Assembly: GCF_021431965.1 (NCBI RefSeq)
Contig: NZ_CP090370.1
Span: forward strand, 124,001 to 188,000
DNA: 64,000 nt
From: Erythrobacter sp. SDW2
Lineage (GTDB): Bacteria; Pseudomonadota; Alphaproteobacteria; Sphingomonadales; Sphingomonadaceae
Direction: 5' to 3'
The position numbers and the translations under genes were made by a program. Each line of letters begins with the position of its first letter. Position 1 is the first letter of the stretch. Shown one piece after another: positions 43,483 to 52,326 of the stretch. The notes beneath the pieces were generated by a model that ran no database searches, was not told the origin of the DNA, and worked only from the letters and a program-made list of their open reading frames with translations.

Positions 43483-46400
43483 GTGCCATATCCTCCAAGA
43501 TAATTTCCTTGTCGACGTGCCGCATCGATTGCAGCGTGTGCCAGCCTGCCCCGTCGATCTTCTTGTTACCGTAGCGAACGAGTAAGTGCGGGCGCTGCTG
43601 GTTGCTGGCAAACGTGTACTGCAGCCCCTCCACTGCGCTTGCCCACCCGGCCCACTCCATCACCTTCTCGGTCAATTTCGTCGAGATGCGATCCCGCTCT
43701 TCGGCTTCGCGTGGTCCATCGTACGCCCTCAATAGGCGTTGCTCGAGGCGCTCGATGATAGCTGCAATCGCATGCTCAGCGGGATCGAACTGCCTTGCTG
43801 CCGCGTTTTTTCGTAGTCTTGTCCCATGACGCACGACCGTCACCAAGGCCGCGTGGAGGCCCCTTTCGATCGCCGGCAAGGCTCCGGGCGTGACGCTCGT
43901 TGGCTCGACGAAGCTGTAGAAGCGCTCGTGGTAGTCGCGGAAAGACTCGTAATGCGAGCGGTCCCTTGGCTTGCTCGGAGAATAGGCTGCCAAGACGAGG
44001 CCGGGCACTGCGCCACGTCCCACCCGGCTGGTCGCCTGGATGTATTCTGCACTGAGCTTGGGTTGACCGTTCACCATCATCATGCCGAGACGGTCGATAT
44101 CGACGCCGACGGAGATGATGTTGGTGCAGGGGACCACGTCGATCGCGGGTTGTTCTGGCCTATGCCGTCGGGCCAATAATTGCCTCGCCCTCGGTACCGG
44201 TGTCTCCGCGTGTGCCTTCAATTCTAACACCTGGAAGTTCGATGGCCTCTCCACTTCCTCGTCTGAGGCATAGACCTTCATGCGTGTCGGAATTTCGTCT
44301 CGGGTGGCGTTGACGATACGACCCAGCTCGCGCTTGCTGTTATGGTAGGCCACCAACGTCCAGTAGGAATCCGCCTCGTTCGCTGTTAGCTCGCCTGCTT
44401 CTACGAGTTCGTATGACGACTGGAGTAGCGTTGCCATCGTCCAAGAGGCCGCGACAGTCGATCGAAGGCCCTGCGCCATTACCCCTGCATAAAGTCTCGA
44501 CCTTTCCTTGTTGCCCCTATCGAGCTTCGAGAAAAACGAATCCTCCGCGCGCAGACCCGGTGACGGAAACACCATTGATGGCCTGCCGTATATCCTCCTG
44601 CATTGGACGGACGCGTTCCTGATGGTTGCTGTCGAGGCAATCACTTTCGGCGGCTTCCCACCGGATGCCATCAGGGTCTCGAAAGCCGCTTCGTAGATTC
44701 CTGCCAGGGTCCCGAGTGGACCCGAGATCAAGTGCAGCTCGTCTTGGATCACGAGCGAAGGTGATGACCATTTCGTGCCGAGCCCGAGCAGGACCCCGCC
44801 GTTTTCCTTCCACGGGATCATCGCAAACTTGTCGATGGTCCCGAGCAAGAAGGAAGGCGGTGCGCGGAGCAACTGTTCGTCGATGAAGTAGACAGGCAAT
44901 CCCCCGTGGAACGCGCAGTCTTCTTCCGGGCACCTCGTCGTGAAACTGTTGGCGGTCGCAATGAACCCGTAATAGGCCTCGTCAGGGCTTCCATCCGGCT
45001 TCGTTTTTTTTTCTTCTGGAACAAGCAGGGTCCCGCACGATGGGCAGCTCTCGATGGGGTAAGGGTTCGCATCGCGGGGTTGGCTTGAATCCAGGAGCTC
45101 CTGCGTCCTCGACATCGCCCCGTCATGGCTGCCCGCGAAGGAATTAGGGCTAACTTCGCCCCCAACGAATAAGCCGATCGAGAATTCTTCTTCGCCAACC
45201 GATGGATCGCCGGAAGCGGTCAATTCGCGCCTGATCATTTCCATGGCACAGATCACGCCGGCAGTACGCTGGAACTGGTCGGCGGTCAGGAAGCGGTAGG
45301 TATAGCGGTTTATGACCCCGGTTCCGCCACCTGCTTTCCCATCGAGAATCCGCCTCCTGAAAAGCTCGAAGGTAGAGACGAACAAGTATGCTTCCGTCTT
45401 ACCTCCGCCGGTCGAAAACCAGATGACATCGACAAGATCACGATCGGGAAGCTCGGCTCCGGCGAGCGACGGCAACACGAGAAGAAAAAACGCCAGCTGG
45501 AACGGGCGCCATTGAGCAGGATTGTCGAAATAGTCGATTGGGCCAGATTCGGCCTTTCCAAGCGCGAAGGGGCCTTGCATTCCGTCTTCGCGCCCCCGGC
45601 CGGTCGCCCGGCCCGCGTGGGACATAGACATGAGCATCGCGCGGTTCGCCAACATGAAACAACGGGCAATGCTCTCGTCGCTTTGAAGGATGCGAATACC
45701 TTCCTTCATGCGTTCGGCACTTCGCTCGCATCGTCCAATCATTCTGGAGGCGTCGGCTTCCAGTTCGGAGTCAACCGGTATCGCAGCCTGGGAAGCTATC
45801 CATTCTTCGTAGAAATCGACCAATCCAGTCAGGCGCTCGATTAGCTCGGGACCAGAAAGGTCACCGTTGGCAAGGGGCGCGATCTTGAACAATTCGTCGT
45901 CGTCGAAGGAAACGAGTTCACCGTCCCTTGCGATCGACAGGTTGTCGAAGACCGGTCGCCAAACGTGGGCGGTGGGAAGGGCCTCGGTGCAGACCCATTC
46001 GCACATGTCATTTGCAAGTTTCCAATCGGTCGCCACCCCGTGCCCCACGGCATAGGGGCGTTGCTCACCGTAAATGACCCGGAGTTCACGTTCCTCGTCC
46101 GTGGGTGGAACGTAGCGGGCCGCCGGGTACTTGAGGATTTGGCCTTCGAGGGGCTCGGCTCGAATTGAAACCTGGTAAAGGGTGTCCTCGCTTGATCTCG
46201 CGTTCTTCGCCTCGTGGACGTTGGAGAGGCTAGTTGTCAGGAGAACGTCGCCACTTGGCAAGGTTCGCGCGAGCACTTCCAATGTCGCGTGATCCTCGAG
46301 GACGAGAGTCGTCTCCAAGCCGCTTGCGTCAACAGTTTGCGATGCCGGGGCCAACGCGCGACGTTGCCACCGCCCATCGGCCTTGCTTCGCCGCTTCGCT

Positions 46401-46828
46401 GCCTTCTCATCGCGAGGTGCATCTGCTGGTACCGCGGCGTCCGCGGCCTTTGCCTTTTCCTTGGCTACCTCGGGGTTCTCGGCATCTTCCCTCGGCTCGA
46501 CCTGTTCGTAGACAGCTGCGTCGACCGTGATCTGCACCTTGCTGCCCGGCGCAATGCATAATGACATCCCCATCGAGGCCGGCAGCATCGCGTTAGACAT
46601 GCTCAGCGGATCATCAGCATCCTCGTCGGAGGCGTCCTCCGCTTCGTCCCCGCCAAGGTCAGCAGGGGACCGTTCGGCGCGCGGGAACAACATGCCTTGC
46701 ATGTAGGCGAGGCTCATGCGCCCTTCGATGATCTCGTCCGCGTGGGTCCCGCTGGGTCCGGGCTTGCCGAGACCCGGCCCGATGAGCCTGCGCCGCGTTT
46801 CGCGAAGGATCTTGTCCCTGCCTAGCAT
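43460..46828 (-). CDS. drmA: DrmA-like DISARM helicase
   Basis: This 1122-residue SF2 helicase has the Walker A WFSTGGGKTEAYL (near residue 465), the DEAH-type motif IQDELHLISGPLGTLAG (near 693), an ASTATI motif and the C-terminal QATSRVGRGAVPG motif (near 928). Length, motif spelling and the following drmB match DrmA of DISARM. The first 150 residues carry an acidic, low-complexity stretch (DLGGDEAEDASDEDADD). It begins 12 bp after the NERD-helicase stop, with GGGGGGAA as ribosome site. In DISARM, DrmA with DrmB acts on incoming DNA. Confidence 0.92.
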   Translation of the reverse strand: MLGRDKILRETRRRLIGPGLGKPGPSGTHADEIIEGRMSLAYMQGMLFPRAERSPADLGGDEAEDASDEDADDPLSMSNAMLPASMGMSLCIAPGSKVQITVDAAVYEQVEPREDAENPEVAKEKAKAADAAVPADAPRDEKAAKRRSKADGRWQRRALAPASQTVDASGLETTLVLEDHATLEVLARTLPSGDVLLTTSLSNVHEAKNARSSEDTLYQVSIRAEPLEGQILKYPAARYVPPTDEERELRVIYGEQRPYAVGHGVATDWKLANDMCEWVCTEALPTAHVWRPVFDNLSIARDGELVSFDDDELFKIAPLANGDLSGPELIERLTGLVDFYEEWIASQAAIPVDSELEADASRMIGRCERSAERMKEGIRILQSDESIARCFMLANRAMLMSMSHAGRATGRGREDGMQGPFALGKAESGPIDYFDNPAQWRPFQLAFFLLVLPSLAGAELPDRDLVDVIWFSTGGGKTEAYLFVSTFELFRRRILDGKAGGGTGVINRYTYRFLTADQFQRTAGVICAMEMIRRELTASGDPSVGEEEFSIGLFVGGEVSPNSFAGSHDGAMSRTQELLDSSQPRDANPYPIESCPSCGTLLVPEEKKTKPDGSPDEAYYGFIATANSFTTRCPEEDCAFHGGLPVYFIDEQLLRAPPSFLLGTIDKFAMIPWKENGGVLLGLGTKWSSPSLVIQDELHLISGPLGTLAGIYEAAFETLMASGGKPPKVIASTATIRNASVQCRRIYGRPSMVFPSPGLRAEDSFFSKLDRGNKERSRLYAGVMAQGLRSTVAASWTMATLLQSSYELVEAGELTANEADSYWTLVAYHNSKRELGRIVNATRDEIPTRMKVYASDEEVERPSNFQVLELKAHAETPVPRARQLLARRHRPEQPAIDVVPCTNIISVGVDIDRLGMMMVNGQPKLSAEYIQATSRVGRGAVPGLVLAAYSPSKPRDRSHYESFRDYHERFYSFVEPTSVTPGALPAIERGLHAALVTVVRHGTRLRKNAAARQFDPAEHAIAAIIERLEQRLLRAYDGPREAEERDRISTKLTEKVMEWAGWASAVEGLQYTFASNQQRPHLLVRYGNKKIDGAGWHTLQSMRHVDKEIILEDMALAQANNS

Positions 46829-46840
46829 TCAATTTCCCCC

Positions 46841-48472
46841 CTACGACGCGCCATGGTTGGCGGCCTTGCCGGTCAGTTCGGCGACAGCTTCGCGGGTCGC
46901 GACCAGTGTGAGGCCGTGGTTCGCGCGCGAAATTCCCTTGTAGGCGCTCGAGGCAAAACCGTGCTCCTGCCCCAGTCCTGCCACGCAAACGAGCGGTCGT
47001 TCCAAGCCCTTGAAGTCTTCGATCGTCGCAACGAGTACACAGTCACGAGGTTTCCCGCCAAGGGCCCGCTTGCTCAATGCTTCTGACCGCACGTTCTTCG
47101 AGTCGAGGAGGTCCACCGCCTTGTCGATTTCAACACTGCTAGGCACCAGCAACGCGATCGAGTTTCGCGGCAGTTGCTCATCGTCACTCAACCATTTTCG
47201 GACCGCTGCAACTGCCCGGGGAAGGATTTCGCTTTCGGCCTCAACCAGCTGAAGGTCGACGATCCCGCTATCAGGCTTGCTGCTTGGCTTGCCGACATCC
47301 GCTCCCGCCAAGAGCTTGATTGCCTCGACGATTTTTCCCGCGTTGCGGATATTGTTCTTGAGGTTGGTCGCAACACCCTTGGACTTGAGGTAGTCGAGGC
47401 AATCCTGATCCACCGGGAAACTCGGGGAGACCTGGTAATTGGGATCGCCGAACCAGCGCCAGCGACCGTTCTCCCAGCCTCCTGTCAATACGCCGTCCAC
47501 GAGGTCGATGCATTCTAAAGAGCAAAGGTCTTGCCCTTCGTCGACCACGAGCACGTCCCATGTTTTCCCTTGATCGTGAAACCTCTGGACCTCGTCGATC
47601 GTGGCGACGGTAACCCCGCTGGGCAATCCCTGGTTGGACAGGAAACCAGCCAGGTAGCTGCTGCGGGTCAGGAAGAGAACCGAGCGCCCCTCTGCTTCTT
47701 CGTAACGTGCGCAAGCGGCCGCTACGAACGTCTTGCCGGTACCCGCGCCACCCGCGACGAGTATCCGTTCGTTCTCGGAAATGGCGTCAAGCTTTTCGTA
47801 TTGCTCGTCGGTGAACTGGTAGAGCCTTTGCTCCATGTCACGCAGCTGGCTGTTCAGAGAAGGAACGCGTTCGAAGTTCGGCCGCAGCGAATCCGAGATC
47901 GCCTTGACCAGCTGCGGCGAGAGCTCAACCGCGTTCCTTTGCTTTGATGCCCAATGGTCATAAGCCCTCGCCAAGAACTTCTTGAACGAGTTGTGACCCT
48001 TGCAGTCTTCTTCGTAAGCCGTGATCTCGTCTGGATGCTCGGGCAACAAGGTTGAGCCGTCGTTGGCGAGCCTAGGGATATCGGTAAACACCACCGCCCA
48101 ACCGCGGGGCACTCCGTGCAACTCGCGGTAGAACTTGGGATTGAGGTAGTTCTTTTCCAGCGAAAAATATGCAGACTTGGCCTGCTCGGCGGGGCCTTCC
48201 TTCTTGCGGTTCGTTTCGTTGTTGCGGTTGGTGAATTCCCACATACCGTCCTTGCATGCGACCCGACCGCCCTTCACCTCGAGAAGGAGAATACCGCGCC
48301 GCCCGACCAGGAAAAAATCCGCTTCGCCCCATCGCTTGTACTCGTGGTGGCCGATGTTGAGTGAATGAAGCGCAACGTCGTAGGCACTAAAGCCCACTTC
48401 CGTGAGAAATCCGAACACCCTCCGCTCCGCAGCGGAATCGCACCCTAGGATTTGCGCAGGAATTAGCCTCAT
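46841..48472 (-). CDS. NERD nuclease-domain SF1 helicase
   Basis: This 543-residue protein joins an N-terminal NERD domain to an SF1 helicase. In the NERD part the candidate catalytic residues lie in YKRWGEADFFLVGRRGILLLEVKGG, with Asp52 and Glu65-Val-Lys67. In the helicase part, the Walker A is AGGAGTGKTFVAAA (near residue 240) and the Walker B is LVVDEGQDLCS (near 310), followed by later UvrD motifs (LVATIEDFKGLERPLVCVAG, YKGISRANHGLTLVAT). It is the first gene of the leftward operon and divergent from the methyltransferase. It may be the nuclease of the system. Confidence 0.9.
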   Translation of the reverse strand: MRLIPAQILGCDSAAERRVFGFLTEVGFSAYDVALHSLNIGHHEYKRWGEADFFLVGRRGILLLEVKGGRVACKDGMWEFTNRNNETNRKKEGPAEQAKSAYFSLEKNYLNPKFYRELHGVPRGWAVVFTDIPRLANDGSTLLPEHPDEITAYEEDCKGHNSFKKFLARAYDHWASKQRNAVELSPQLVKAISDSLRPNFERVPSLNSQLRDMEQRLYQFTDEQYEKLDAISENERILVAGGAGTGKTFVAAACARYEEAEGRSVLFLTRSSYLAGFLSNQGLPSGVTVATIDEVQRFHDQGKTWDVLVVDEGQDLCSLECIDLVDGVLTGGWENGRWRWFGDPNYQVSPSFPVDQDCLDYLKSKGVATNLKNNIRNAGKIVEAIKLLAGADVGKPSSKPDSGIVDLQLVEAESEILPRAVAAVRKWLSDDEQLPRNSIALLVPSSVEIDKAVDLLDSKNVRSEALSKRALGGKPRDCVLVATIEDFKGLERPLVCVAGLGQEHGFASSAYKGISRANHGLTLVATREAVAELTGKAANHGAS

Positions 48473-48550
48473 GTACCCCCGAGATCCGGTGCTCCCCGAA
48501 TGCCAAGTGAAATAGGCGGGGACTTGTTAAGAACCGTGCAAGAGATTGGT

Positions 48551-48582
48551 AACCCGGCTAGTTTTTTTACTCAAGCCGGGTT
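48551..48582. promoter_or_regulatory. Inverted repeat between divergent defence operons
   Basis: Perfect 9-bp arms AACCCGGCT and AGCCGGGTT flank a T-rich 14-base loop. It lies in the 262-bp gap between the NERD-helicase operon and the methyltransferase operon. Each arm contains CCSGG (CCCGG or CCGGG). It may be an operator for either side. A terminator is unlikely, as it precedes both genes. Confidence 0.5.
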
Positions 48583-48734
48583 CCCATGCTAATTTTCCTT
48601 GTCGCAATACTAAACCAAGCAGGAAGGAAGGCAGCACCACGAACTCCAACGGCCTTCGACATCGATCAACTGAAAAGTCGAAAACGGGGCGAAACACCTG
48701 GACCGCCGTCAGGCCCCGTGCTAGCAAACTAGGC

Positions 48735-50165
48735 ATGACTCTAGACACCACGACTCTCGACAAGGACGGGACGACCGCGGCCCCGCTGACTTCCGCCGCA
48801 GAACCGACGACGACTCGTTCGATATATTCCGCGGTCGACTTGTTCGCCGGGTGCGGCGGGCTCGGCACCGGGCTCGAGAACGCCGGCTTCACAACGGTCT
48901 TCGTTAATGAGCTCGATAAGGACGCGATGGCAACCTACCTGCGCAACCGCGGGCACGAGCTCGGCGGCATGCGTTTCTCTGACAATGCCGACCTTCGCTG
49001 CCACGACGCGCACGAGCTCAAGGGCAAGCGGCTCGAGAAGCTGGTCAGCGATCTCGGATCGATGAGCGAGGTCGACTTGCGCTTCGAGCAAGCCAGCCTT
49101 TGCAAGCTCAGCAACCTTGACCTCGTTGCCGGCGGCCCTCCTTGCCAAGGATACTCGGGCATCGGGATCAGGCGTTCTTACGCGGTCGACAAGGAAGCCC
49201 TGCCTTCCAACCGGCTTTACGCGAGAATGACCAAGATCATCGACCGGCTTCGTCCGCGCATGTTCCTGTTCGAGAACGTGCGCGGGCTCTTGACCTCCCG
49301 TTGGACGCGCGAGGGTTCGCGAAAGATCTTCCCGGATGTCTTGGAAGAATTCCGCAAGATCCCCGGCTACGAGGTCCGGTGGTCGCTGGTCTACGCCAAG
49401 GATTACGGAGTTCCGCAGAACCGGCCGCGCGTGCTGCTCGTCGGAATTCGCAAGGACGTTCTCGAGGCCTGTAGCTTCCTCGACAAGGACGCGGACGCGG
49501 AAGACGCTGTCGCATGCGGGTTCTTGCCGCCGCCGAACCCGGGAGCGTTTCCCGACCTCGTCGACCTGCTTGGCGACCTCATCGATCCCAAGATCACGAA
49601 GATCCTGCGGAGCGGTGCATTTCCCGCCGGTTCGTTCGAGACCACTGCGTACCCGCGCAAGCCGATGAACGAATTGCAGGAGGGTTTTCGTACCCCGCCA
49701 GCCTGGGCCGCAGCACGGGCAGGCAAGCTGACGGAGCAAGAGTACAGTAAGCACAAGCGCGAGATCGTCGAGAAGTTCGACTACATGCTGGCGAACGGCG
49801 GCGAGATACCCGCCCATGCGCAAACCAAGAAATTCTCGCAGCGCGTCTTGAAGCCGCGTTGGGGGAATGGCGAGCCGAACATGACCGCGACCTCGCTTCC
49901 GGACGATTACGTCCATTTTAGCCAGCCGCGCATCCTAACCGTGAGGGAATGGGCGCGGCTCCAGATGTTCCCCGATTGGTACGAGTTCTCGGGCAAGCGT
50001 ACGACGGGTGGTATCCGGCGGGCCGGTAACCCGCTCGAAGGTAACTTCGACCGCGAAGTTCCCAAGTACACACAGATCGGCAATGCCGTGCCCGTTGGCC
50101 TCGCCGAGGCCGTCGGCAAGCATTTCCGGAAGGTTCTCGACGAGGCCGTGGGCACCCGTGCTTGA
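48735..50165 (+). CDS. DNA cytosine-5 methyltransferase
   Basis: This 476-residue protein has the ordered C5-methyltransferase motifs: VDLFAGCGGLGTGLENAGF (I), GGPPCQGYSG with catalytic Cys137 (IV), FLFENVRG (VI), YGVPQNRPRVLLVG (VIII), REWARLQMFPDWYEFSG (IX) and YTQIGNAVPVGLA (X). It methylates cytosine within a recognition site that is not known. It is cotranscribed with an MvaI/BcnI-like endonuclease and overlaps it by 8 bp. The ATG at 48735 is chosen over 48546, which would add 63 residues with no family similarity. It may also act as the methylase of the divergent DISARM-like operon, as DrmMII does in class 2. Confidence 0.94.
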   Translation: MTLDTTTLDKDGTTAAPLTSAAEPTTTRSIYSAVDLFAGCGGLGTGLENAGFTTVFVNELDKDAMATYLRNRGHELGGMRFSDNADLRCHDAHELKGKRLEKLVSDLGSMSEVDLRFEQASLCKLSNLDLVAGGPPCQGYSGIGIRRSYAVDKEALPSNRLYARMTKIIDRLRPRMFLFENVRGLLTSRWTREGSRKIFPDVLEEFRKIPGYEVRWSLVYAKDYGVPQNRPRVLLVGIRKDVLEACSFLDKDADAEDAVACGFLPPPNPGAFPDLVDLLGDLIDPKITKILRSGAFPAGSFETTAYPRKPMNELQEGFRTPPAWAAARAGKLTEQEYSKHKREIVEKFDYMLANGGEIPAHAQTKKFSQRVLKPRWGNGEPNMTATSLPDDYVHFSQPRILTVREWARLQMFPDWYEFSGKRTTGGIRRAGNPLEGNFDREVPKYTQIGNAVPVGLAEAVGKHFRKVLDEAVGTRA

Positions 50166-51351
50166 GAAGAGCGACACGGACGTCGGCGATGTCCTCGCCA
50201 CGTTCACGCGACACGAGATCGAGGTGGCACTCTTGGTCCCCACCGAAACGGGGCTGAAGAAGTCGATCATGGATGCGACCGCCAACGTGCGGGATTACCT
50301 CCTGTCGACCGGCATCCATGATTTCGACGACCAGGCGCAAGGCCCGGAGAACAAGGTGGTCCGCAGGGCCTACTTCGTCGAGCCCGATCGCCTCGTGGAA
50401 TCGACGGTGTCCCTGTATCGTCCCCAGACGAAGTCCGGTGATCCGCGCATCTGGTTTGCCCTCCTCGGGCGCTACGCCGATCCGTACAACCTGCTCGCCG
50501 TCTTCGAACAAGAGGGCGACCTCTACGTTGTCAACGCGAGCCGACCCGAGGTCTTGGCCTCGCTCGACATTGCTGGCAGCCCCCTTGGGCATATCGCGGC
50601 AAAGTATCGACATGGCGAGGACCCTGTCGTCGGCGAATTGCTCGATGCGCTGAGGGAGATTTCCGCGCAGGGGTTCGTTCGCACGCTGCGTCCGGGCGAC
50701 ACCGGCGTCGGCATGACGTTGGAGACGTTGCTCGGCATCGCTGCCAATGCCGAGAAGACGCCCGACTTCAAGGGGATCGAGCTCAAGGCGAAGCGGATCA
50801 AGCGGGCTCCCACCAGGTCCACGCTCTTCTCGCAGTCGCCCGATTGGACCGTCAGCCCGGTCGGCTCGGCGTGGAACCTGCTCAGCACCTTCGGCTACCA
50901 TCGCAACGGCAAGCTTCGCTTGAATTGCGAGATCAACGCGAAAGCACCAAACTCCCTCGGCTTCATGCTGAGCGTCGACACGGAAAAGGACTGGCTGAAG
51001 CAGGACCACGTCCGGGCCGAGGAAGAACGGCGCTCGCACGTGGTCACTTGGCCGCTCGAGGTCTTGAGGGGCAGGCTTCGCGAGAAGCATCCCCAGACAT
51101 TCTGGGTCGGTGCGCGCTGCCGCGGTAAAGGCGCAGACGAGCATTTCCATTACATGCAGGTCGAACACACGCGCGCCCCGAACGTCCGTAATTTTCAAGC
51201 GCTCTTGGAAAGCGGCGTGATCTCGGTCGATTACCTCATGAGCCAGAGGGGCGAGAAGCAACTGGTCAGGGACCACGGCTACCTCTTCAAGATCAAGCAG
51301 AAAGACTTCCCGGCACTGTTCCCGCCATCCAATGTCCATGTCCTCGCCTGA
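50158..51351 (+). CDS. MvaI/BcnI-type restriction endonuclease
   Basis: This 397-residue protein has the MutH-like MvaI/BcnI core in MTLETLLGI and TPDFKGIELKAKR. Glu189, Asp203, Glu208 and Lys210 match the spacing of E36, D50, E55 and K57 in MvaI (14, 5 and 2 residues apart). MvaI cuts CCWGG and BcnI CCSGG; the site of this enzyme is not known, but a CC-N-GG-like site is a fair guess. It starts with GTG, overlapping the methyltransferase stop, and overlaps the glycosylase. It is longer than MvaI (about 246 residues), with an extra N-terminal part of about 170 residues. Confidence 0.85.
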   Translation: MLEKSDTDVGDVLATFTRHEIEVALLVPTETGLKKSIMDATANVRDYLLSTGIHDFDDQAQGPENKVVRRAYFVEPDRLVESTVSLYRPQTKSGDPRIWFALLGRYADPYNLLAVFEQEGDLYVVNASRPEVLASLDIAGSPLGHIAAKYRHGEDPVVGELLDALREISAQGFVRTLRPGDTGVGMTLETLLGIAANAEKTPDFKGIELKAKRIKRAPTRSTLFSQSPDWTVSPVGSAWNLLSTFGYHRNGKLRLNCEINAKAPNSLGFMLSVDTEKDWLKQDHVRAEEERRSHVVTWPLEVLRGRLREKHPQTFWVGARCRGKGADEHFHYMQVEHTRAPNVRNFQALLESGVISVDYLMSQRGEKQLVRDHGYLFKIKQKDFPALFPPSNVHVLA

Positions 51352-52018
51352 CACGGTTCTGGGGGCCGGCGAAAAGCGAAAGCTGACGCTCCTCGCGGCC
51401 GATCTCGCGGACTGGTACCGGCAGGGTGGAGGTCGATCCTTTCCATGGCGCGAACCGGGTACGCCGCTCTACCAGCTCGTTTGCGTGGAAGTTTTGCTCC
51501 AGCGGACACGGGCCGAGACGGTCGCGAGCTTCTACCACCGGTTCTTCACCCGATTCCCGGGTTGGCACGAACTCGCGGACGCACCAGCCGAAGAGCTCGA
51601 GGAGTTTCTCAAGCCGCTCGGCCTATGGAAACGCAGGGCCGCCTCGTTGCGCGCACTCGCGGCCTATGCTGCCGATCACGACGGCAAGTTTCCTAACCGT
51701 TACGAGGATCTCCTGCAGGTGCCTGCCGTTGGCCAGTACGTGGCTCACGCGATCTTGATGTTCCAGAATGGAGAGAGGTTTCCGCTCATCGACGTGAACA
51801 TGGCGCGCGTGGTGGAGCGTTTCGTTCGTCCGCGCAAACTTGCAGACATCCGGTACGATCCTTGGCTTCAGCAAGCTTGCAAGTGGCTCGTGAGGCGAGG
51901 CAACCCGACAACGATCAACTGGTCTGTTCTCGACCATGCCGCGTTGACCTGTCGCGCTCGCAACCCCGACTGCCAGTCTTGTTTCGTCTCCAATAGGTGT
52001 GCGTTCAAGGCTGCCTAG
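51332..52018 (+). CDS. Mig-like G/T mismatch thymine DNA glycosylase
   Basis: This 228-residue HhH-GPD glycosylase has the helix-hairpin-helix VPAVGQYVAHAI and the catalytic Asp in PLIDVNMARV (Asp154). Tyr136 stands where EndoIII has Lys and MutY has Ser; this is the residue of the Mig thymine glycosylase, and the Tyr-to-Asp gap of 18 is the same. The [4Fe-4S] pattern C-6-C-2-C-5-C is complete (Cys207, 214, 217, 223). The expected job is to remove T from G:T mismatches that arise when the methylated cytosine of the companion methyltransferase deaminates, which otherwise mutates the site. It overlaps the endonuclease gene by 20 bp. Confidence 0.9.
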   Translation: MSMSSPDTVLGAGEKRKLTLLAADLADWYRQGGGRSFPWREPGTPLYQLVCVEVLLQRTRAETVASFYHRFFTRFPGWHELADAPAEELEEFLKPLGLWKRRAASLRALAAYAADHDGKFPNRYEDLLQVPAVGQYVAHAILMFQNGERFPLIDVNMARVVERFVRPRKLADIRYDPWLQQACKWLVRRGNPTTINWSVLDHAALTCRARNPDCQSCFVSNRCAFKAA

Positions 52019-52214
52019 GACCCTCGCGAGGCACGGTCGGCTTAGCAAATGACGCCAAGTAGGTTTCGACCTTCTCGATCGTTCGGCGCCGCGGTCGCCT
52101 CCCGAGCCTAAGGTCCAGAACGAAGCGGGGGTCACCGACTGCTCGCCTCCCGAAGCGCGTCGCGGACATCCGCGATTCCCGCAAGTGGCACTCGATCCTA
52201 TCCAGCAGCTTCAT
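52005..52214 (-). CDS. Small helix-turn-helix protein
   Basis: This 69-residue basic protein matches a family of small DNA-binding proteins common in sphingomonads. It has ESRMSATRFGRRAVGDPRFVLDLRLGRRPRRRTIEKVETYL: a probable helix-turn-helix with two basic patches. It is convergent with the glycosylase gene (stops overlap) and divergent from the S24 repressor. The SOS-type box between them at 52242 could control both. The function is unknown. Confidence 0.65.
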   Translation of the reverse strand: MKLLDRIECHLRESRMSATRFGRRAVGDPRFVLDLRLGRRPRRRTIEKVETYLASFAKPTVPREGPRQP

Positions 52215-52241
52215 GTCGTCCTCGACTCGCCTCGCTCTTGC

Positions 52242-52256
52242 GTTCTTCTTTTGTTC
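52242..52256 (+). promoter_or_regulatory. LexA-type SOS box 3
   Basis: GTTC, seven bases (TTCTTTT), GTTC, the same direct-repeat pattern as the two boxes before traA but in the opposite orientation. It lies 28 bp upstream of the leftward HTH gene and about 70 bp before the S24 repressor gene. Confidence 0.55.
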
Positions 52257-52326
52257 TTAGTAGGAAGATCCCATTGAGTCTAGGAAATTTCCTTCACCCC
52301 GGTGTCGACCGGAAGGGACGCGAGCG

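Noticed and set aside
41620-46828. Calling the locus Druantia because of the DUF1998 helicase
   Set aside because: In Druantia the helicase and DUF1998 are in one long DruE protein. Here they are two separate genes with DrmA and DrmB features.
51332-52018. Reading the glycosylase as MutY or EndoIII
   Set aside because: The residue after the hairpin glycine is Tyr136 rather than Ser (MutY) or Lys (EndoIII), and the gene overlaps the restriction operon, which fits Mig.
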